64,000 bases of DNA, from positions 1 through 64,000 of the forward strand of contig JAJEDN010000105.1 of the NCBI GenBank assembly GCA_022821495.1. Reading direction: 5' to 3'. Source of the stretch: Candidatus Poribacteria bacterium (GTDB taxonomy: Bacteria; Poribacteria; WGA-4E; WGA-3G). Positions 34,585-43,656 of the stretch are shown piece after piece (position 1 is the first letter of the stretch; each line of letters begins with the position of its first letter). Under the pieces are notes generated by a model. That model ran no database searches and had not been told where the DNA came from. It saw only the letters and a program-made list of their open reading frames with translations. The position numbers were made by a program, and so were the translations under genes.

Positions 34585-36246
34585 ATGCCGATAGAATTCT
34601 CGCCGCGAACCCGCTCCGAAAACATTGAAACTCTCAAGACGGAACTGTTGGATGTTTTGGTTGTTGGCGGTGGTATTGTTGGCGCGGGTGTAATTCGGGA
34701 CCTTGCACTCAACGGCGGCATCAAGTCTGCCTTAATTGAGCAAGGTGATTTTGCCAGTGGGACGAGCAGCGCGACCTCGCAGCTTGTTCACGGGGGGTTT
34801 CGCTATCTTAAACACGATAGAGAGCTCGTTAAAATGTCTCGCAAAGAACGTGAGATTCTCCAACGCATTGCGCCGAATCTTGTCAAACCGCTTCCTTTAG
34901 CGATTCTCTTCTACAAGGGGGATCCGTACCCATTAGTAGGTATACAGGCAGCTGCGTACTACTACAATTACCTTTCTAAAACAGATAAGGCAGAGAGATC
35001 GAAAGTGCTTCGCGATGCTCAAAAGATTCAACACTTACTGGGTCCCGTTGCTACGGACACGCTAAAAGGTTGTGTTGTTATATGGGACAGCACTACTGAC
35101 GACGCGAGATTAACGCTTGCGACACTCAAGGATGCGCATCGACACGGTGCTGTTATAACCAACTATGTCCGATTTCTCGATTTCGTCAATCAACGAGATA
35201 CAATGGATCGCGAAAACCGTGTATACAAAATAACTGCTGAAGATGTTATCTCTGGACAACGCTTTGAAATTTCTACGCGAAAAATTGTATCAGCAACAGG
35301 ACCTTGGAGTGATCATGTGTGGCGGAAAGATCCGAGTTATGATGGGATGCCACGTCTGGTAACGAAAAATGCGCAAGGCACTCATATCGTTTTACCAAGA
35401 TGTGGGAAAGAAGATGCCTCTGGTGCGTATGGTTTAGTAATCTCTACGCAGTCAGAAATGCGGCAGGGCGGCAAATCCCGCGGTATTTTTATTTTACCGG
35501 GTTCACACAATACCTCTATCGTCGGTACCACTGAAACAACGCCAGAGGAAGATTTATCGTCGGTACGTGCGTCAACGGATGAAGTGGCGTATCTACTTTC
35601 AGAAACGCAGCGAATCTTTCCGGAACAAACGCTCAACAACGATACTATTATCGCCACCTACACAGGTACACGTCCGCTTATAGCAGACAACCAACTCCAA
35701 CGAGGATTTGAAGACGACGATTTTGTTTCAAGAGATCACTTAATCACGGAGAGTCCAAGCGGGACGATGTATCTCTATGGTGGAAAACTTACAACGCACC
35801 GCCAGATGGCGGAAGAGACTGTAGACCTCCTTACAGCGTTTCTAAACGTTCCACGCGACTGTAAAACTGCTGATCGCCCATTGCCAAATGCAGTCGGAGA
35901 GGGAGTAAATATGGATGCGGAGCGTCTCGTTAAGAGATACGGTGAAGGGTATAGTGCCATTCAAAAGTTCATTGCCGAGGACGCGACGCTTGCAGAACCG
36001 ATCGTATCATCGCTTCCATTCACAAAAGCGGAACTGCTCTACGCCTCTTGGGGAGAAATGGCGATCACGCTTGAAGACCTTCTCTGGCGACGTACCCGAA
36101 TCGGTTGGACACCCGGTCAAGGCGTTGATATAGCACCGCAAGTTGCACAATTTTTAGGTGAGAAAAACGATTGGAGCGATACGAGAATTGCGGCAGAGGT
36201 CAAAGCATATAGCGAACGTATTGCGTGGCTAAATTTCAATCTGTAG
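34585..36246 (+). CDS. glpD: Aerobic glycerol-3-phosphate dehydrogenase
   Basis: This FAD enzyme oxidises sn-glycerol 3-phosphate to dihydroxyacetone phosphate and feeds electrons to quinone at the inner membrane. The dinucleotide motif is VVGGGIVGAGVIRDLALNGG (about 26-45). FASGTSSATSQLVHGGFRYL is the highly conserved GlpD substrate and FAD region. TATGPWSD-like STATGPWSDHVW, GTTETTPEEDL and YTGTRPLI follow in order, and the C-terminal DAO_C domain closes the 553 residues. AAGGA lies about 8 bases before the ATG. It is preceded by the aminotransferase gene, possibly as one transcript. Confidence 0.93.
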   Translation: MPIEFSPRTRSENIETLKTELLDVLVVGGGIVGAGVIRDLALNGGIKSALIEQGDFASGTSSATSQLVHGGFRYLKHDRELVKMSRKEREILQRIAPNLVKPLPLAILFYKGDPYPLVGIQAAAYYYNYLSKTDKAERSKVLRDAQKIQHLLGPVATDTLKGCVVIWDSTTDDARLTLATLKDAHRHGAVITNYVRFLDFVNQRDTMDRENRVYKITAEDVISGQRFEISTRKIVSATGPWSDHVWRKDPSYDGMPRLVTKNAQGTHIVLPRCGKEDASGAYGLVISTQSEMRQGGKSRGIFILPGSHNTSIVGTTETTPEEDLSSVRASTDEVAYLLSETQRIFPEQTLNNDTIIATYTGTRPLIADNQLQRGFEDDDFVSRDHLITESPSGTMYLYGGKLTTHRQMAEETVDLLTAFLNVPRDCKTADRPLPNAVGEGVNMDAERLVKRYGEGYSAIQKFIAEDATLAEPIVSSLPFTKAELLYASWGEMAITLEDLLWRRTRIGWTPGQGVDIAPQVAQFLGEKNDWSDTRIAAEVKAYSERIAWLNFNL

Positions 36247-36337
36247 AATGATCGTGCATATCCTTATTTTCATCAATATCAACCGAAAACCGTCGTGAAC
36301 GAAATCAAACGATGTACAGAGGTTCATAGTTAAAAAA

Positions 36338-37333
36338 ATGGAAGTTTATCGCTGGGAAGATCGGAAATTTGGGAAACTTGAGCCACTGCGATTTGGCGCG
36401 GAGCGCGACTTTGAGGATCTCCTTGAAAAGGATGCCACATTGGTGCTTGGGGAACCGCTCTGTGTTATCAGCAGGCAGCCGCCTCTGAGTACGTCGAAGC
36501 AGAAAATCGATCTACTTGCACTTGATCGGCAGGGCAATTGTGTGATTATTGAACTTAAGCGTGGTAAACCCTCAAGGACAGCGATTACCCAGATTTTAGA
36601 GTATGCGGCAGGCGTTTCTCAACTTTCTTTCATAGAATTGGAGCAGCTCGCTTACCGATGGTGCCAACAGCAGGGCAAAGAATTTTCGAGCCTCACCGCA
36701 CTGCATGGCGAATTTTTTGGATATGAACCGGGCGATATTCGTAAATCAGCCTTTAATCAACGACAGCGATTGGTGCTTATTTCAGAAGGGGTGGATACGC
36801 GCGTTTTAGAGGTTGCTGAATATCTGCGGGCTTTAGGGATTGATCTTACCTATATCTCCTATTTTTCCTATCACGCGCCTGATGAGATTTTAGTCGCGAC
36901 TGAAACTGTTTTAGGGGGGACAGTCGTCAAAGAAGCAGAACGGAGTTATGGACACACCGCGCAACAATTTATGACGTTCGCGTCGTTTGTTGAAACGCTA
37001 CAGGTGAATGAAGAACTCCTGAAAATTGCGAATGAATTTCTGGCGTACGTTGACACCTGCGGTGCGACGCTTCGACCTCGGATTGCTAAACTCCGAATGA
37101 CTATCGGTGGACATTGGTGGCTTGACACATACCCTTCAAGAAGAGCGACCCACTTCCGTGTTGATGTCCATGGCGATTTTACACCGCTTCATATTGTTGA
37201 GTGCAGAGCCAACTTGCCTAACGTGACAGTCAAAAATTTCGGTATCTCTTTCAACATCGCGACTAAAGCCCATCTTGATTATGCGATTGAGGTTTTTGAG
37301 CGTGTTCGGAACTCTATTCTATCGTCACTATAA
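36338..37333 (+). CDS. PD-(D/E)XK nuclease-like protein (NucS/DUF91-like)
   Basis: The N-terminal half of this 331-residue protein carries a restriction-like nuclease core: KIDLLALDRQGNCVIIELKRG (about residues 49-69), with Asp and the E-x-K pair in the right spacing, then a helix with AITQILEYAAGV. This resembles NucS and DUF91 proteins. The C-terminal 130 residues, with IAKLRMTIGGHWWLDTYPSRRATHF, look like a separate alpha/beta domain I do not recognise. No clear ribosome site precedes the ATG. It is not next to restriction or repair genes, so a repair or defence role is open. Confidence 0.7.
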   Translation: MEVYRWEDRKFGKLEPLRFGAERDFEDLLEKDATLVLGEPLCVISRQPPLSTSKQKIDLLALDRQGNCVIIELKRGKPSRTAITQILEYAAGVSQLSFIELEQLAYRWCQQQGKEFSSLTALHGEFFGYEPGDIRKSAFNQRQRLVLISEGVDTRVLEVAEYLRALGIDLTYISYFSYHAPDEILVATETVLGGTVVKEAERSYGHTAQQFMTFASFVETLQVNEELLKIANEFLAYVDTCGATLRPRIAKLRMTIGGHWWLDTYPSRRATHFRVDVHGDFTPLHIVECRANLPNVTVKNFGISFNIATKAHLDYAIEVFERVRNSILSSL

Positions 37334-37357
37334 GAAATCCGCAGAAATACCCAAGCA

Positions 37358-37402
37358 AAAACCCCCTAAATCCCCCTTATCAGGGGGACTTTAAGAGGAA
37401 AT
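37358..37402. repeat. MITE-like element A, partial copy supplying a ribosome site
   Basis: The right half of element A (AACCCCCTAAATCCCCCTTA, then CAGGGGGACTTTAAGAGG and AAAT) ends exactly at the next start codon. AGAGG at 37394-37398 is the only ribosome-site candidate for the gene at 37403. The terminal GCGTAAGT of the element is missing. Confidence 0.75.
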
Positions 37403-38431
37403 ATGAACTGGCTCCGTTTTGGCAACCCTGAATTACTCCATTTCTTATGGTTAGTGCCGCCCGTAATTTTTTTCCTTCTCTTTGGGCTGCGCCAAAAACA
37501 GAAGGCACTGCGCCAATTTCACACCAATGTGGATCCCGTCCATCTACAACGCCACAAAATTCAAGCGGGGTTGTTGCTGCTGAGTTATCTGTTTGTAGTG
37601 CTTGCAATAGCCCGTCCACAGTGGGGAGCGAAGTCTGAAGCGGTTGCGGAGCGGTTGGATGTCATGCTTGCCCTTGATATTTCAACCAGTATGCTTGCAG
37701 AAGACGAGAAATCTGTTCGGCGGCTCGCTCACGCGAAAGAGATTATGCTTTCACTCTTAGACGAGCTTGAGGGTGACCGAATCGGATTGCTCTATTTTGC
37801 TGAAGCGAGTTTTGTGGTATGTCCTTTGACGAGCGATACTGGAACGCTTAGAGAATTCTTAGCATCGGTAACCGCTGGGACGCTTGCTCATAGTGGTACC
37901 CGTATCGGCAACGCTATTGAGATAGCGACTGAGCGTCTCGTTTCGGGTCAAAGTGAGACACCGATAACATCTGATTTCGGAGGCCAGAAAGTGCTCGTTC
38001 TTTTTACAGATGGGGAGGACCATGGTGGCGCGGCAGTTGCGGCAGCAAAAGTCGCAACACAGCAAGGCGTGCGTATCTATTGCGTCGGTATCGGTGACCC
38101 TATCAGGTCTGTACCTATTCCGCTTCAGGCGGGGGGCGAGACAGCGGCTACACCCTACAAGCGAGATACGAGTGGACAGCTTGTGTTAACGGCGTTAGAT
38201 GAAACGCTTTTGCAGGAAATTGCGAAATCGGGGAACGGCACCTATTACCACGCAACAGCGGGGATTACCGGGTTAACGACGGACTTAGCGCGCCTCGAAA
38301 AACAGCAGTTCCGCATCCGCTCAGACGGCGAATATCAGGATCGCTTCCAGTTATTTGTTGCGGGGGCGTTTGTTCTGCTTATCTGCGAGGTGCTGCACTT
38401 TACACTGTGGTCTCGCAAGCAGCACCGTTAA
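37403..38431 (+). CDS. Membrane-anchored von Willebrand factor A protein (BatA/BatB-like)
   Basis: The 342-residue protein has two N-terminal membrane helices (near residues 10-27 and 53-70), a VWA domain and a C-terminal helix (about 313-333), the usual Bat layout. The MIDAS motif is ALDISTSM near residue 91, with later TSDTGT and FTDGEDHG supplying the remaining metal ligands. Bat proteins usually work with MoxR ATPases in envelope stress or complex assembly, but no moxR or other bat gene is adjacent. The ribosome site is donated by a MITE fragment that touches the ATG. Confidence 0.87.
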   Translation: MNWLRFGNPELLHFLWLVPPVIFFLLFGLRQKQKALRQFHTNVDPVHLQRHKIQAGLLLLSYLFVVLAIARPQWGAKSEAVAERLDVMLALDISTSMLAEDEKSVRRLAHAKEIMLSLLDELEGDRIGLLYFAEASFVVCPLTSDTGTLREFLASVTAGTLAHSGTRIGNAIEIATERLVSGQSETPITSDFGGQKVLVLFTDGEDHGGAAVAAAKVATQQGVRIYCVGIGDPIRSVPIPLQAGGETAATPYKRDTSGQLVLTALDETLLQEIAKSGNGTYYHATAGITGLTTDLARLEKQQFRIRSDGEYQDRFQLFVAGAFVLLICEVLHFTLWSRKQHR

Positions 38432-38434
38432 GAA

Positions 38435-39448
38435 CTAAGCGGTGTTGGTATTATGTTTTTTCAGGGATAACCCACTTGGACGGAAACGCATCAAGAGTAT
38501 CAGAATAATCCCAAAGATAAGATAGCGAGGGTTGCCGAATTGGTACGGAATGATGAGACCAGGGCGTAAAATTTCGCCTAAAGAACCGAGAATTGCTGCA
38601 CCTATCATCGCACCTCTGATACTTCCCATACCGCCGAGGACTACCATACACAAGATCAGGATGGATTCCCAAAATTCAAAGAATGGGGCACTGATATTAA
38701 CCTGAAATTGCGCGATAAAAGCCCCGCTAAGGCCACCGATTGCGGCGCTCACGGCAAACGCGAGCGATTTATAACGACTCACGTTAATCCCCATGCTTTC
38801 TGCTGCTTGTTCGTCTTCACGAATAGCGACCCAGGCTCTACCGACGCGCGAATGCTGTAGTCGATAGGTGATAAAGACGACCAAGGTTAGCAGGATGAGA
38901 ATATGGTAGTAGTTATGCCAATTTTGGTTGAAGGTGATTCCAAAAAGTGTAGGAGAGGGAATACCACGCAGCTGACCGTTTGGCGCACCAACTAACCACT
39001 GTTCGTTTCTCACAATACGGAAGAACAGTTCGGCGAAGCCAAACGTAACAATAGCAAAATAATCGCCTGTAAGTCGCAACGTGGGTGCTCCGCGTAATAA
39101 CCCCCATGCTGTTCCATGCAGTACCGCGAGTGGGAGGGCAACCCAATAACTAACACCAAGCCTCGCCATCAATATCCCGGCTGTATAACCACCGATGAGG
39201 TAAAAACAGACATAGCCGAGATCGAGCAATCCAGTAAATCCGCATACAATGTTCAATCCGACTGCGAGCATCATATAGACGCCTGCTCGAACGATAATCC
39301 GTAGCATATACTCGCCGCCTGGCCAACCAAGATAGATACCGGACTGTGACAGTAAAGCGACGAGGTCGTCTATGGCAAACATCAACAGCGGTAGAAAACA
39401 GATGAGTAAGGCAAAAATAATGTTTTTCGGTGTGAGTTTATCTTTCAT
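38435..39448 (-). CDS. livM: Branched-chain amino acid ABC transporter permease LivM
   Basis: The 337-residue inner-membrane permease has about ten hydrophobic segments and the LivM hallmarks VGLNIVCGFTGLLDLGYVCFYLIGGYTAG and AIREDEQAAESMGINVSRYK. It works with LivH, LivK and two ATPases. The start at 39448 follows the livH stop by one base (TAGTATG), giving tight coupling; a longer frame to 39502 would overlap livH. LivG and LivF ATPase genes are not downstream within the window. Confidence 0.92.
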   Translation of the reverse strand: MKDKLTPKNIIFALLICFLPLLMFAIDDLVALLSQSGIYLGWPGGEYMLRIIVRAGVYMMLAVGLNIVCGFTGLLDLGYVCFYLIGGYTAGILMARLGVSYWVALPLAVLHGTAWGLLRGAPTLRLTGDYFAIVTFGFAELFFRIVRNEQWLVGAPNGQLRGIPSPTLFGITFNQNWHNYYHILILLTLVVFITYRLQHSRVGRAWVAIREDEQAAESMGINVSRYKSLAFAVSAAIGGLSGAFIAQFQVNISAPFFEFWESILILCMVVLGGMGSIRGAMIGAAILGSLGEILRPGLIIPYQFGNPRYLIFGIILILLMRFRPSGLSLKKHNTNTA

Positions 39449-39449
39449 A

Positions 39450-40373
39450 CTAAGCTCGGGTTGCTGTTGATTTTCCCAACAGTCCAGATGGTCGAATGAC
39501 AATCACTGCGATCATGATTATATATGCAATCGCTAACCGGTAACCTCCAGAAATATAGCCAGCTCCAAGCACTTCGGCTAACCCTATTATGATGCCACCA
39601 AGCATTGCCCCTGTGATGTTGCCAATGCCGCCAAGAACAGCTGCAGCGAACGCTGCGACCCCTTTATAGTATCCCATAGTGGGTGTAATATTTTCGCTCA
39701 AGCCTACCATTATGCCCGCAACTGCGCCTAAAGCGGAACCGATAGCAAAGGTTATCGCAATGACTTGGTTCGTCTTGATGCCCATTAAATTTGATGCCAC
39801 CCGGTTTTGTGCACAAGCCCGCATCGCTTTACCAATTTTGGTTAGATGAATCAGTCTGTTTAAGGCGATCATTAAGACAACTGCCAGTGCGAGAATGAAT
39901 ACATCACGATATGGCAGGATCCCACCCCCAGGCAAGGGGATAGCGTTTAAAATCTCGCCAGTTTGCATATTGACTTCACTTACGAAAAATGCTGGAAGCG
40001 TTTCGGTCGGAAATTGTTGGGGTCTCGCTGACCAAATCATCCGGGCGAGGTTTTGTAACACAAGGGATATGCCTATCGCTGTAATCAATGCCGATAAACG
40101 CGGCGCATCCCGAAGCGGGCGGTACGCGACAAGGTCTATTAACATTCCTAACATTGCACATAGGAGCATACTGGCGGGTAATGCTACCCAGAACGGTATA
40201 TTGAAAACCGTAATGAGCATCAGGGCAAGGTAGGCACCGAACATAAAAATTTCGCCGTGGGCGAAGTTAATCAACTGGATAATGCCGTAGACCATGGTGT
40301 AGCCTACGGCAATAAGCGCGTAAATACCGCCTAACACTAACCCGTTAATAAATTGTTCCAATAATTGCGCCAT
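39450..40373 (-). CDS. livH: Branched-chain amino acid ABC transporter permease LivH
   Basis: The 307-residue permease shows the LivH N-terminus (FINGLVLGGIYALIAVGYTM), INFAHGEIFMFGAYLAL, the coupling region KAMRACAQNRVASNLMGI, and GAVAGIMVGLSENITPTMGY. About eight membrane segments are visible. It lies between livK and livM in one operon, 63 bases after livK, and forms the permease heterodimer with LivM. Confidence 0.93.
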   Translation of the reverse strand: MAQLLEQFINGLVLGGIYALIAVGYTMVYGIIQLINFAHGEIFMFGAYLALMLITVFNIPFWVALPASMLLCAMLGMLIDLVAYRPLRDAPRLSALITAIGISLVLQNLARMIWSARPQQFPTETLPAFFVSEVNMQTGEILNAIPLPGGGILPYRDVFILALAVVLMIALNRLIHLTKIGKAMRACAQNRVASNLMGIKTNQVIAITFAIGSALGAVAGIMVGLSENITPTMGYYKGVAAFAAAVLGGIGNITGAMLGGIIIGLAEVLGAGYISGGYRLAIAYIIMIAVIVIRPSGLLGKSTATRA

Positions 40374-40436
40374 AATTTAATTCTCTGCTGTCAGTGTTAA
40401 CCTCGTAGAAAGCAAAGTGTTGAACATTAAAACCGC

Positions 40437-41600
40437 TTACTTCAACTCAGACAACTGTTTCTCTGCGGCAACAAATTGTCCATCTTTCACAATTTTTACG
40501 TAAGCTGGTTTGTCAACAGTATCACCATTTATATCAAAATAGGTTAACCCTGTAACCCCTTCGTAACCTTCTTCAGGAGTGTCCAAGGATGCCAAATGCT
40601 CACGGATAGCAGTTCGGTTATCTGCGATCGTTGCTTCGGGGTTATAAGTTTTTTCGAGTGCTTCGGCGATCATTCCGACAGCGTCATAAGTCAATGCGGC
40701 CCATGTATCGGGTGCTACACCGTGAAATGCCTCAAAATTAGCTGCCATCTGTTTGGCTTCCGCGCCTGCTGCACCGAATGTAAAAGGGGTCGTTAGATAG
40801 ACACCCTCAGCGGCGGACTCGGCAATTGTGAGAAAATCCGGTGAATCCACGCCATCTGCACCGAAAAACTGGGCGGTAATTCCGGCTTCACGCCCCTGTT
40901 TAACGATTAACCCAGCTTCTTGGAAGAGACCAGAGATAAAAATAGCGTCAGGATTTTTGGCTTTAATACTTGTAAGTTGTGCCTTAAAATTAGTGCTGTC
41001 TCTTTCATACGCTTCCGAAGCGACGAGGTTAAGTCCTATTCTTTCGGCTTCTGCGACGAATGCGTTTCTTAAACCGCGGCCGTAGTCGTCGTTATCAAAG
41101 AAAACGGCAACGGATTCAAGATCTGTCAAGACGTTGTCAATGTATTGCGCGATGAATTTGCCCTGAAAATCGTCGCGGTACAAATTTCGGAAAGTCCACG
41201 GGCTGCCTTCACAAACGTTTACAGCCGTTGAGCCGGGGGACAACTCAACAATACCTGCTCGGTCGTAGATCTCCTGACCCGCTAATGAGCAGGAACTGTT
41301 AAAATGTCCAACCACTGCGACAATTTGTGGATTGCTGGCGATGCGTTCTGCAACGAGGCTTGCTTCTGAACCTTTACCAGCGTCATCTTCAAAAAGTAGC
41401 GTCAGTTTCATACCGTTGATGCCGCCCGCCTCGTTAATTTCTTTTTGTTTCAGTTCAGCACCGCGTCGAATCATTTCTCCAAACGCTGCGGCACCGCCTG
41501 TATACGGTGCTGCAACAGCGACTTTTAACTCTTTCTGTTGTTCACATCCGAAAATGGATACAAGCCCGATTATCAACAATCCTGTAAGCCAATTTCTCAT
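40437..41600 (-). CDS. livK: Branched-chain amino acid ABC transporter substrate-binding lipoprotein
   Basis: The 387-residue protein is a type I periplasmic binding protein of the Leu/Ile/Val family. The signal peptide MRNWLTGLLIIGLVSIFGC ends in a lipobox cysteine, so it is membrane-anchored. The ligand-binding fold shows KVAVAAPYTGGAAAFGEM, LLFEDDAGKGSEASLVAERI and AVVGHFNSSCSLAG. The start at 41600 is chosen because GGGAG lies 9 bases upstream and the signal peptide begins there. It is the first gene of the livK-livH-livM run. The true ligand may be an amino acid, amide or urea. Confidence 0.9.
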   Translation of the reverse strand: MRNWLTGLLIIGLVSIFGCEQQKELKVAVAAPYTGGAAAFGEMIRRGAELKQKEINEAGGINGMKLTLLFEDDAGKGSEASLVAERIASNPQIVAVVGHFNSSCSLAGQEIYDRAGIVELSPGSTAVNVCEGSPWTFRNLYRDDFQGKFIAQYIDNVLTDLESVAVFFDNDDYGRGLRNAFVAEAERIGLNLVASEAYERDSTNFKAQLTSIKAKNPDAIFISGLFQEAGLIVKQGREAGITAQFFGADGVDSPDFLTIAESAAEGVYLTTPFTFGAAGAEAKQMAANFEAFHGVAPDTWAALTYDAVGMIAEALEKTYNPEATIADNRTAIREHLASLDTPEEGYEGVTGLTYFDINGDTVDKPAYVKIVKDGQFVAAEKQLSELK

Positions 41601-41678
41601 TTTATGCGTACTCCCTTCATTTTCTGACAAATCTTGTGTGCTATCAATCCGAATCAAATTACTGAGATAATGATTATT

Positions 41679-42446
41679 CTACGGCAAGACTTGTTTAAAG
41701 TCAATTTTAAATTCTAATTGATCCTCTTTACCGTTTGAATGGACGATCCGAACGCCCGGTACAACAATTCTGAGGTCTGTCGCACTTCTCTCAAGTTGAT
41801 CGAAGATTAAGAAGCCACCCCGTTTGGCACCGGAGAACAATTTGCCGCTTTCAAAGATACTGTCCTCTATCACAACGCGTCCCCACTCTAATGCCTCAGC
41901 ATCTACGTAGGACTGATAGTAGCCGTAGTAGGAAGGGTAAACGGTATGCGCATAAGGGTAAACGCCACCCCAAGGGTTACTATGTCCAAGGTTCACGTTG
42001 TCATAGAGTGAATCAAAGTAATCGCTTGGTAGATTGGCGTATTGCACGCCATCTGCATCCATTAGCACTGCTGTGTCATCAAAGACAACACGGCGATTCT
42101 CACGGTTATGGACTACAATTTCAAACACTGTATAGATAGGTTCAACGGCACCGTTTCTCTCAACAATGAGATAGGGGTTCGCTTTCGGATCGTCGGTGAG
42201 TTCAAACAGTTCAATTTCATCAATCGGTTTGATGGTAACGGCGACTCCCTTTTTCACGACAGTTGCTGCGCCTGTCTCTTGATCAATCTGAGCGTTAAAA
42301 CGTTCTGCAACAGGCTCCATGTAGACATCGATTGAGGGTTGTGGTGCAGCGGCGCATCCTGCTAACAGTGTTCCCGTGAAAAGAAGCAAACCGATGCTAT
42401 ACATAATCTGAGTCCGGAAGCAGCTGCGATTTTTCCGATGGGTCAT
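41679..42446 (-). CDS. Hypothetical lipoprotein
   Basis: The 255-residue protein has a signal peptide with lipobox LLAGCAAAP (cysteine near residue 29). The mature part has a first beta-rich section (VAVTIKPIDEIELFELTD) and VFEIVVHNRENRRVVFDDT, resembling an immunoglobulin-like or FlgD-type strand pattern. A Tyr/Pro-rich loop follows (VYPYAHTVYPSYYGYYQ). I do not recognise a family. The start at 42446 follows AGGAGGGTG; an extension to 42548 would be unlikely. It lies 78 bases before livK on the same strand but is probably separate from the transporter. Confidence 0.75.
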   Translation of the reverse strand: MTHRKNRSCFRTQIMYSIGLLLFTGTLLAGCAAAPQPSIDVYMEPVAERFNAQIDQETGAATVVKKGVAVTIKPIDEIELFELTDDPKANPYLIVERNGAVEPIYTVFEIVVHNRENRRVVFDDTAVLMDADGVQYANLPSDYFDSLYDNVNLGHSNPWGGVYPYAHTVYPSYYGYYQSYVDAEALEWGRVVIEDSIFESGKLFSGAKRGGFLIFDQLERSATDLRIVVPGVRIVHSNGKEDQLEFKIDFKQVLP

Positions 42447-42554
42447 GATTTTCACCCTCCTGTGTAATTGTATTTTACACTTCGCGAATTTTATTGTCAA
42501 GTATTTTAGCTCCAATACCATTTGTGGTGAGACGTAGAAGTCTCTCAAAAAGTT

Positions 42555-43172
42555 TTAAAACTCCCATTTTAGCAACGTAGCACGGTTATGCCAAACGAGT
42601 ATCCCGGTCGCTGTGCCGATTGCTGCACCGACGACGACATCTGAAGTATAATGCCTTCCTAAATAGATTCGTGAAAAACCGACGAGTCCTGCCCCGATGT
42701 AGAGTGGAATTCGCCATTTCGGGTACCGATATCCTAAAATCGTCACAACACTGAATGCAATAGATGTGTGTCCTGACGGCATTGCTGGATTCCCCAGCGT
42801 CTCATCAAGGGGTCGTTTTCTACCTATTAATTTTTTTAGTCCGTACGTTATAACCCCTGCTCCGAGATATGATGAAGATAAAAGCCTTCCGGTTTCGCGA
42901 TGCGATTCATTGCCGTAAGCCATCAGAAGAACAGAAGCACCCAGCACACCTCGGTAGTCCCCAAGCATTGTGATGCCTTCCATGCTTGTCCATATCGGTT
43001 CACGGTGTGGGGGTGCATCGTAGATACGATCGAAAAGTGTTTGGTCCCAGCGCGACAAGAAATTTTCAGCATCAGCCTCTAAACCTGTTATAAAAGCACA
43101 AAGGATTAGACTGCATACAAACCACGGTTTAAAGTATCTCGCGAAGGCGTAACTAACATATCTATGCTGCAT
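42555..43172 (-). CDS. PAP2-family membrane phosphatase
   Basis: A 205-residue phosphatidic acid phosphatase-type protein. The three catalytic motifs are present: KKLIGRKRP (about 115-123), PSGHTS (about 132-137) and SRIYLGRHYTSDVVVG (about 168-183). A signal-like first helix lies at residues 15-32 and several membrane helices surround the motifs. It could dephosphorylate undecaprenyl pyrophosphate or lipid phosphates at the outer face of the inner membrane, which would fit the LPS and capsule genes in this window. It diverges from the small HTH gene. Confidence 0.88.
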   Translation of the reverse strand: MQHRYVSYAFARYFKPWFVCSLILCAFITGLEADAENFLSRWDQTLFDRIYDAPPHREPIWTSMEGITMLGDYRGVLGASVLLMAYGNESHRETGRLLSSSYLGAGVITYGLKKLIGRKRPLDETLGNPAMPSGHTSIAFSVVTILGYRYPKWRIPLYIGAGLVGFSRIYLGRHYTSDVVVGAAIGTATGILVWHNRATLLKWEF

Positions 43173-43184
43173 GATAAAAATCCC

Positions 43185-43213
43185 TTGACCTATGACGTTG
43201 TGTCTTTTATAAT
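43185..43213 (+). promoter_or_regulatory. Consensus promoter for the small HTH gene
   Basis: TTGACC (43185-43190) and TATAAT (43208-43213), spacer 17 bases, about 60 bases before the start codon. Confidence 0.7.
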
Positions 43214-43273
43214 TTCGTATAATTTCGCGAAGTAAAAAATCCTACCTTGCCATATCAGATTGGAGATAAAAAG

Positions 43274-43561
43274 ATGCAGATACGCAATGCCGTAGTTGAG
43301 TATGATTTAGCGGAAGCGGCGGCGATGCTCGATATCTCACCCGCAGTTCTCAAATGGGCGGTCAACGCTGAGCATCTGCAGTGTTATTATCGACGTGGCA
43401 AAGTCTATTGGTTTCATGAAGCGAGTATCTGTGCCAATCAGGAATTACTCACACAAGGGGATTATCTCACCGAACTCCTAAACGCGTTTTCGCTTTCAGA
43501 GACTACCACGGAGCCTGACGCTCAGGGAGCGGATCCACCGTCCAAGCCATCCGATCCATAA
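43274..43561 (+). CDS. Small MerR/excisionase-like helix-turn-helix protein
   Basis: The 95-residue protein has a winged-helix-like N-terminal part: YDLAEAAAMLDISPAVLKWA resembles the HTH of excisionase and MerR-type proteins, and YYRRGKVYWFHEASI resembles the wing. The C-terminal 30 residues are acidic and Pro/Ser-rich. The start at 43274 follows GGAGA; a longer frame from 43247 would remove the ribosome site. A strong promoter lies upstream. Its operator is unknown. Confidence 0.65.
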   Translation: MQIRNAVVEYDLAEAAAMLDISPAVLKWAVNAEHLQCYYRRGKVYWFHEASICANQELLTQGDYLTELLNAFSLSETTTEPDAQGADPPSKPSDP

Positions 43562-43580
43562 CTTATTCTTCCATTTCCTT

Positions 43581-43624
43581 AGGACTTATACAAATTTGAT
43601 AGGCGCGCTGGTGCAGCGCGCCTA
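43581..43624. repeat. MITE A end fragment plus GC-rich palindrome
   Basis: AGGACTTATACAAATTT (43581-43597) matches the left end of element A. TAGGCGCGCTG GTG CAGCGCGCCTA (43600-43624) is a perfect palindrome. It lies between convergent genes and could end transcription in both directions. Confidence 0.65.
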
Positions 43625-43656
43625 CCGGAAAATAGTTTGAATTCTTCCCATTTTCG

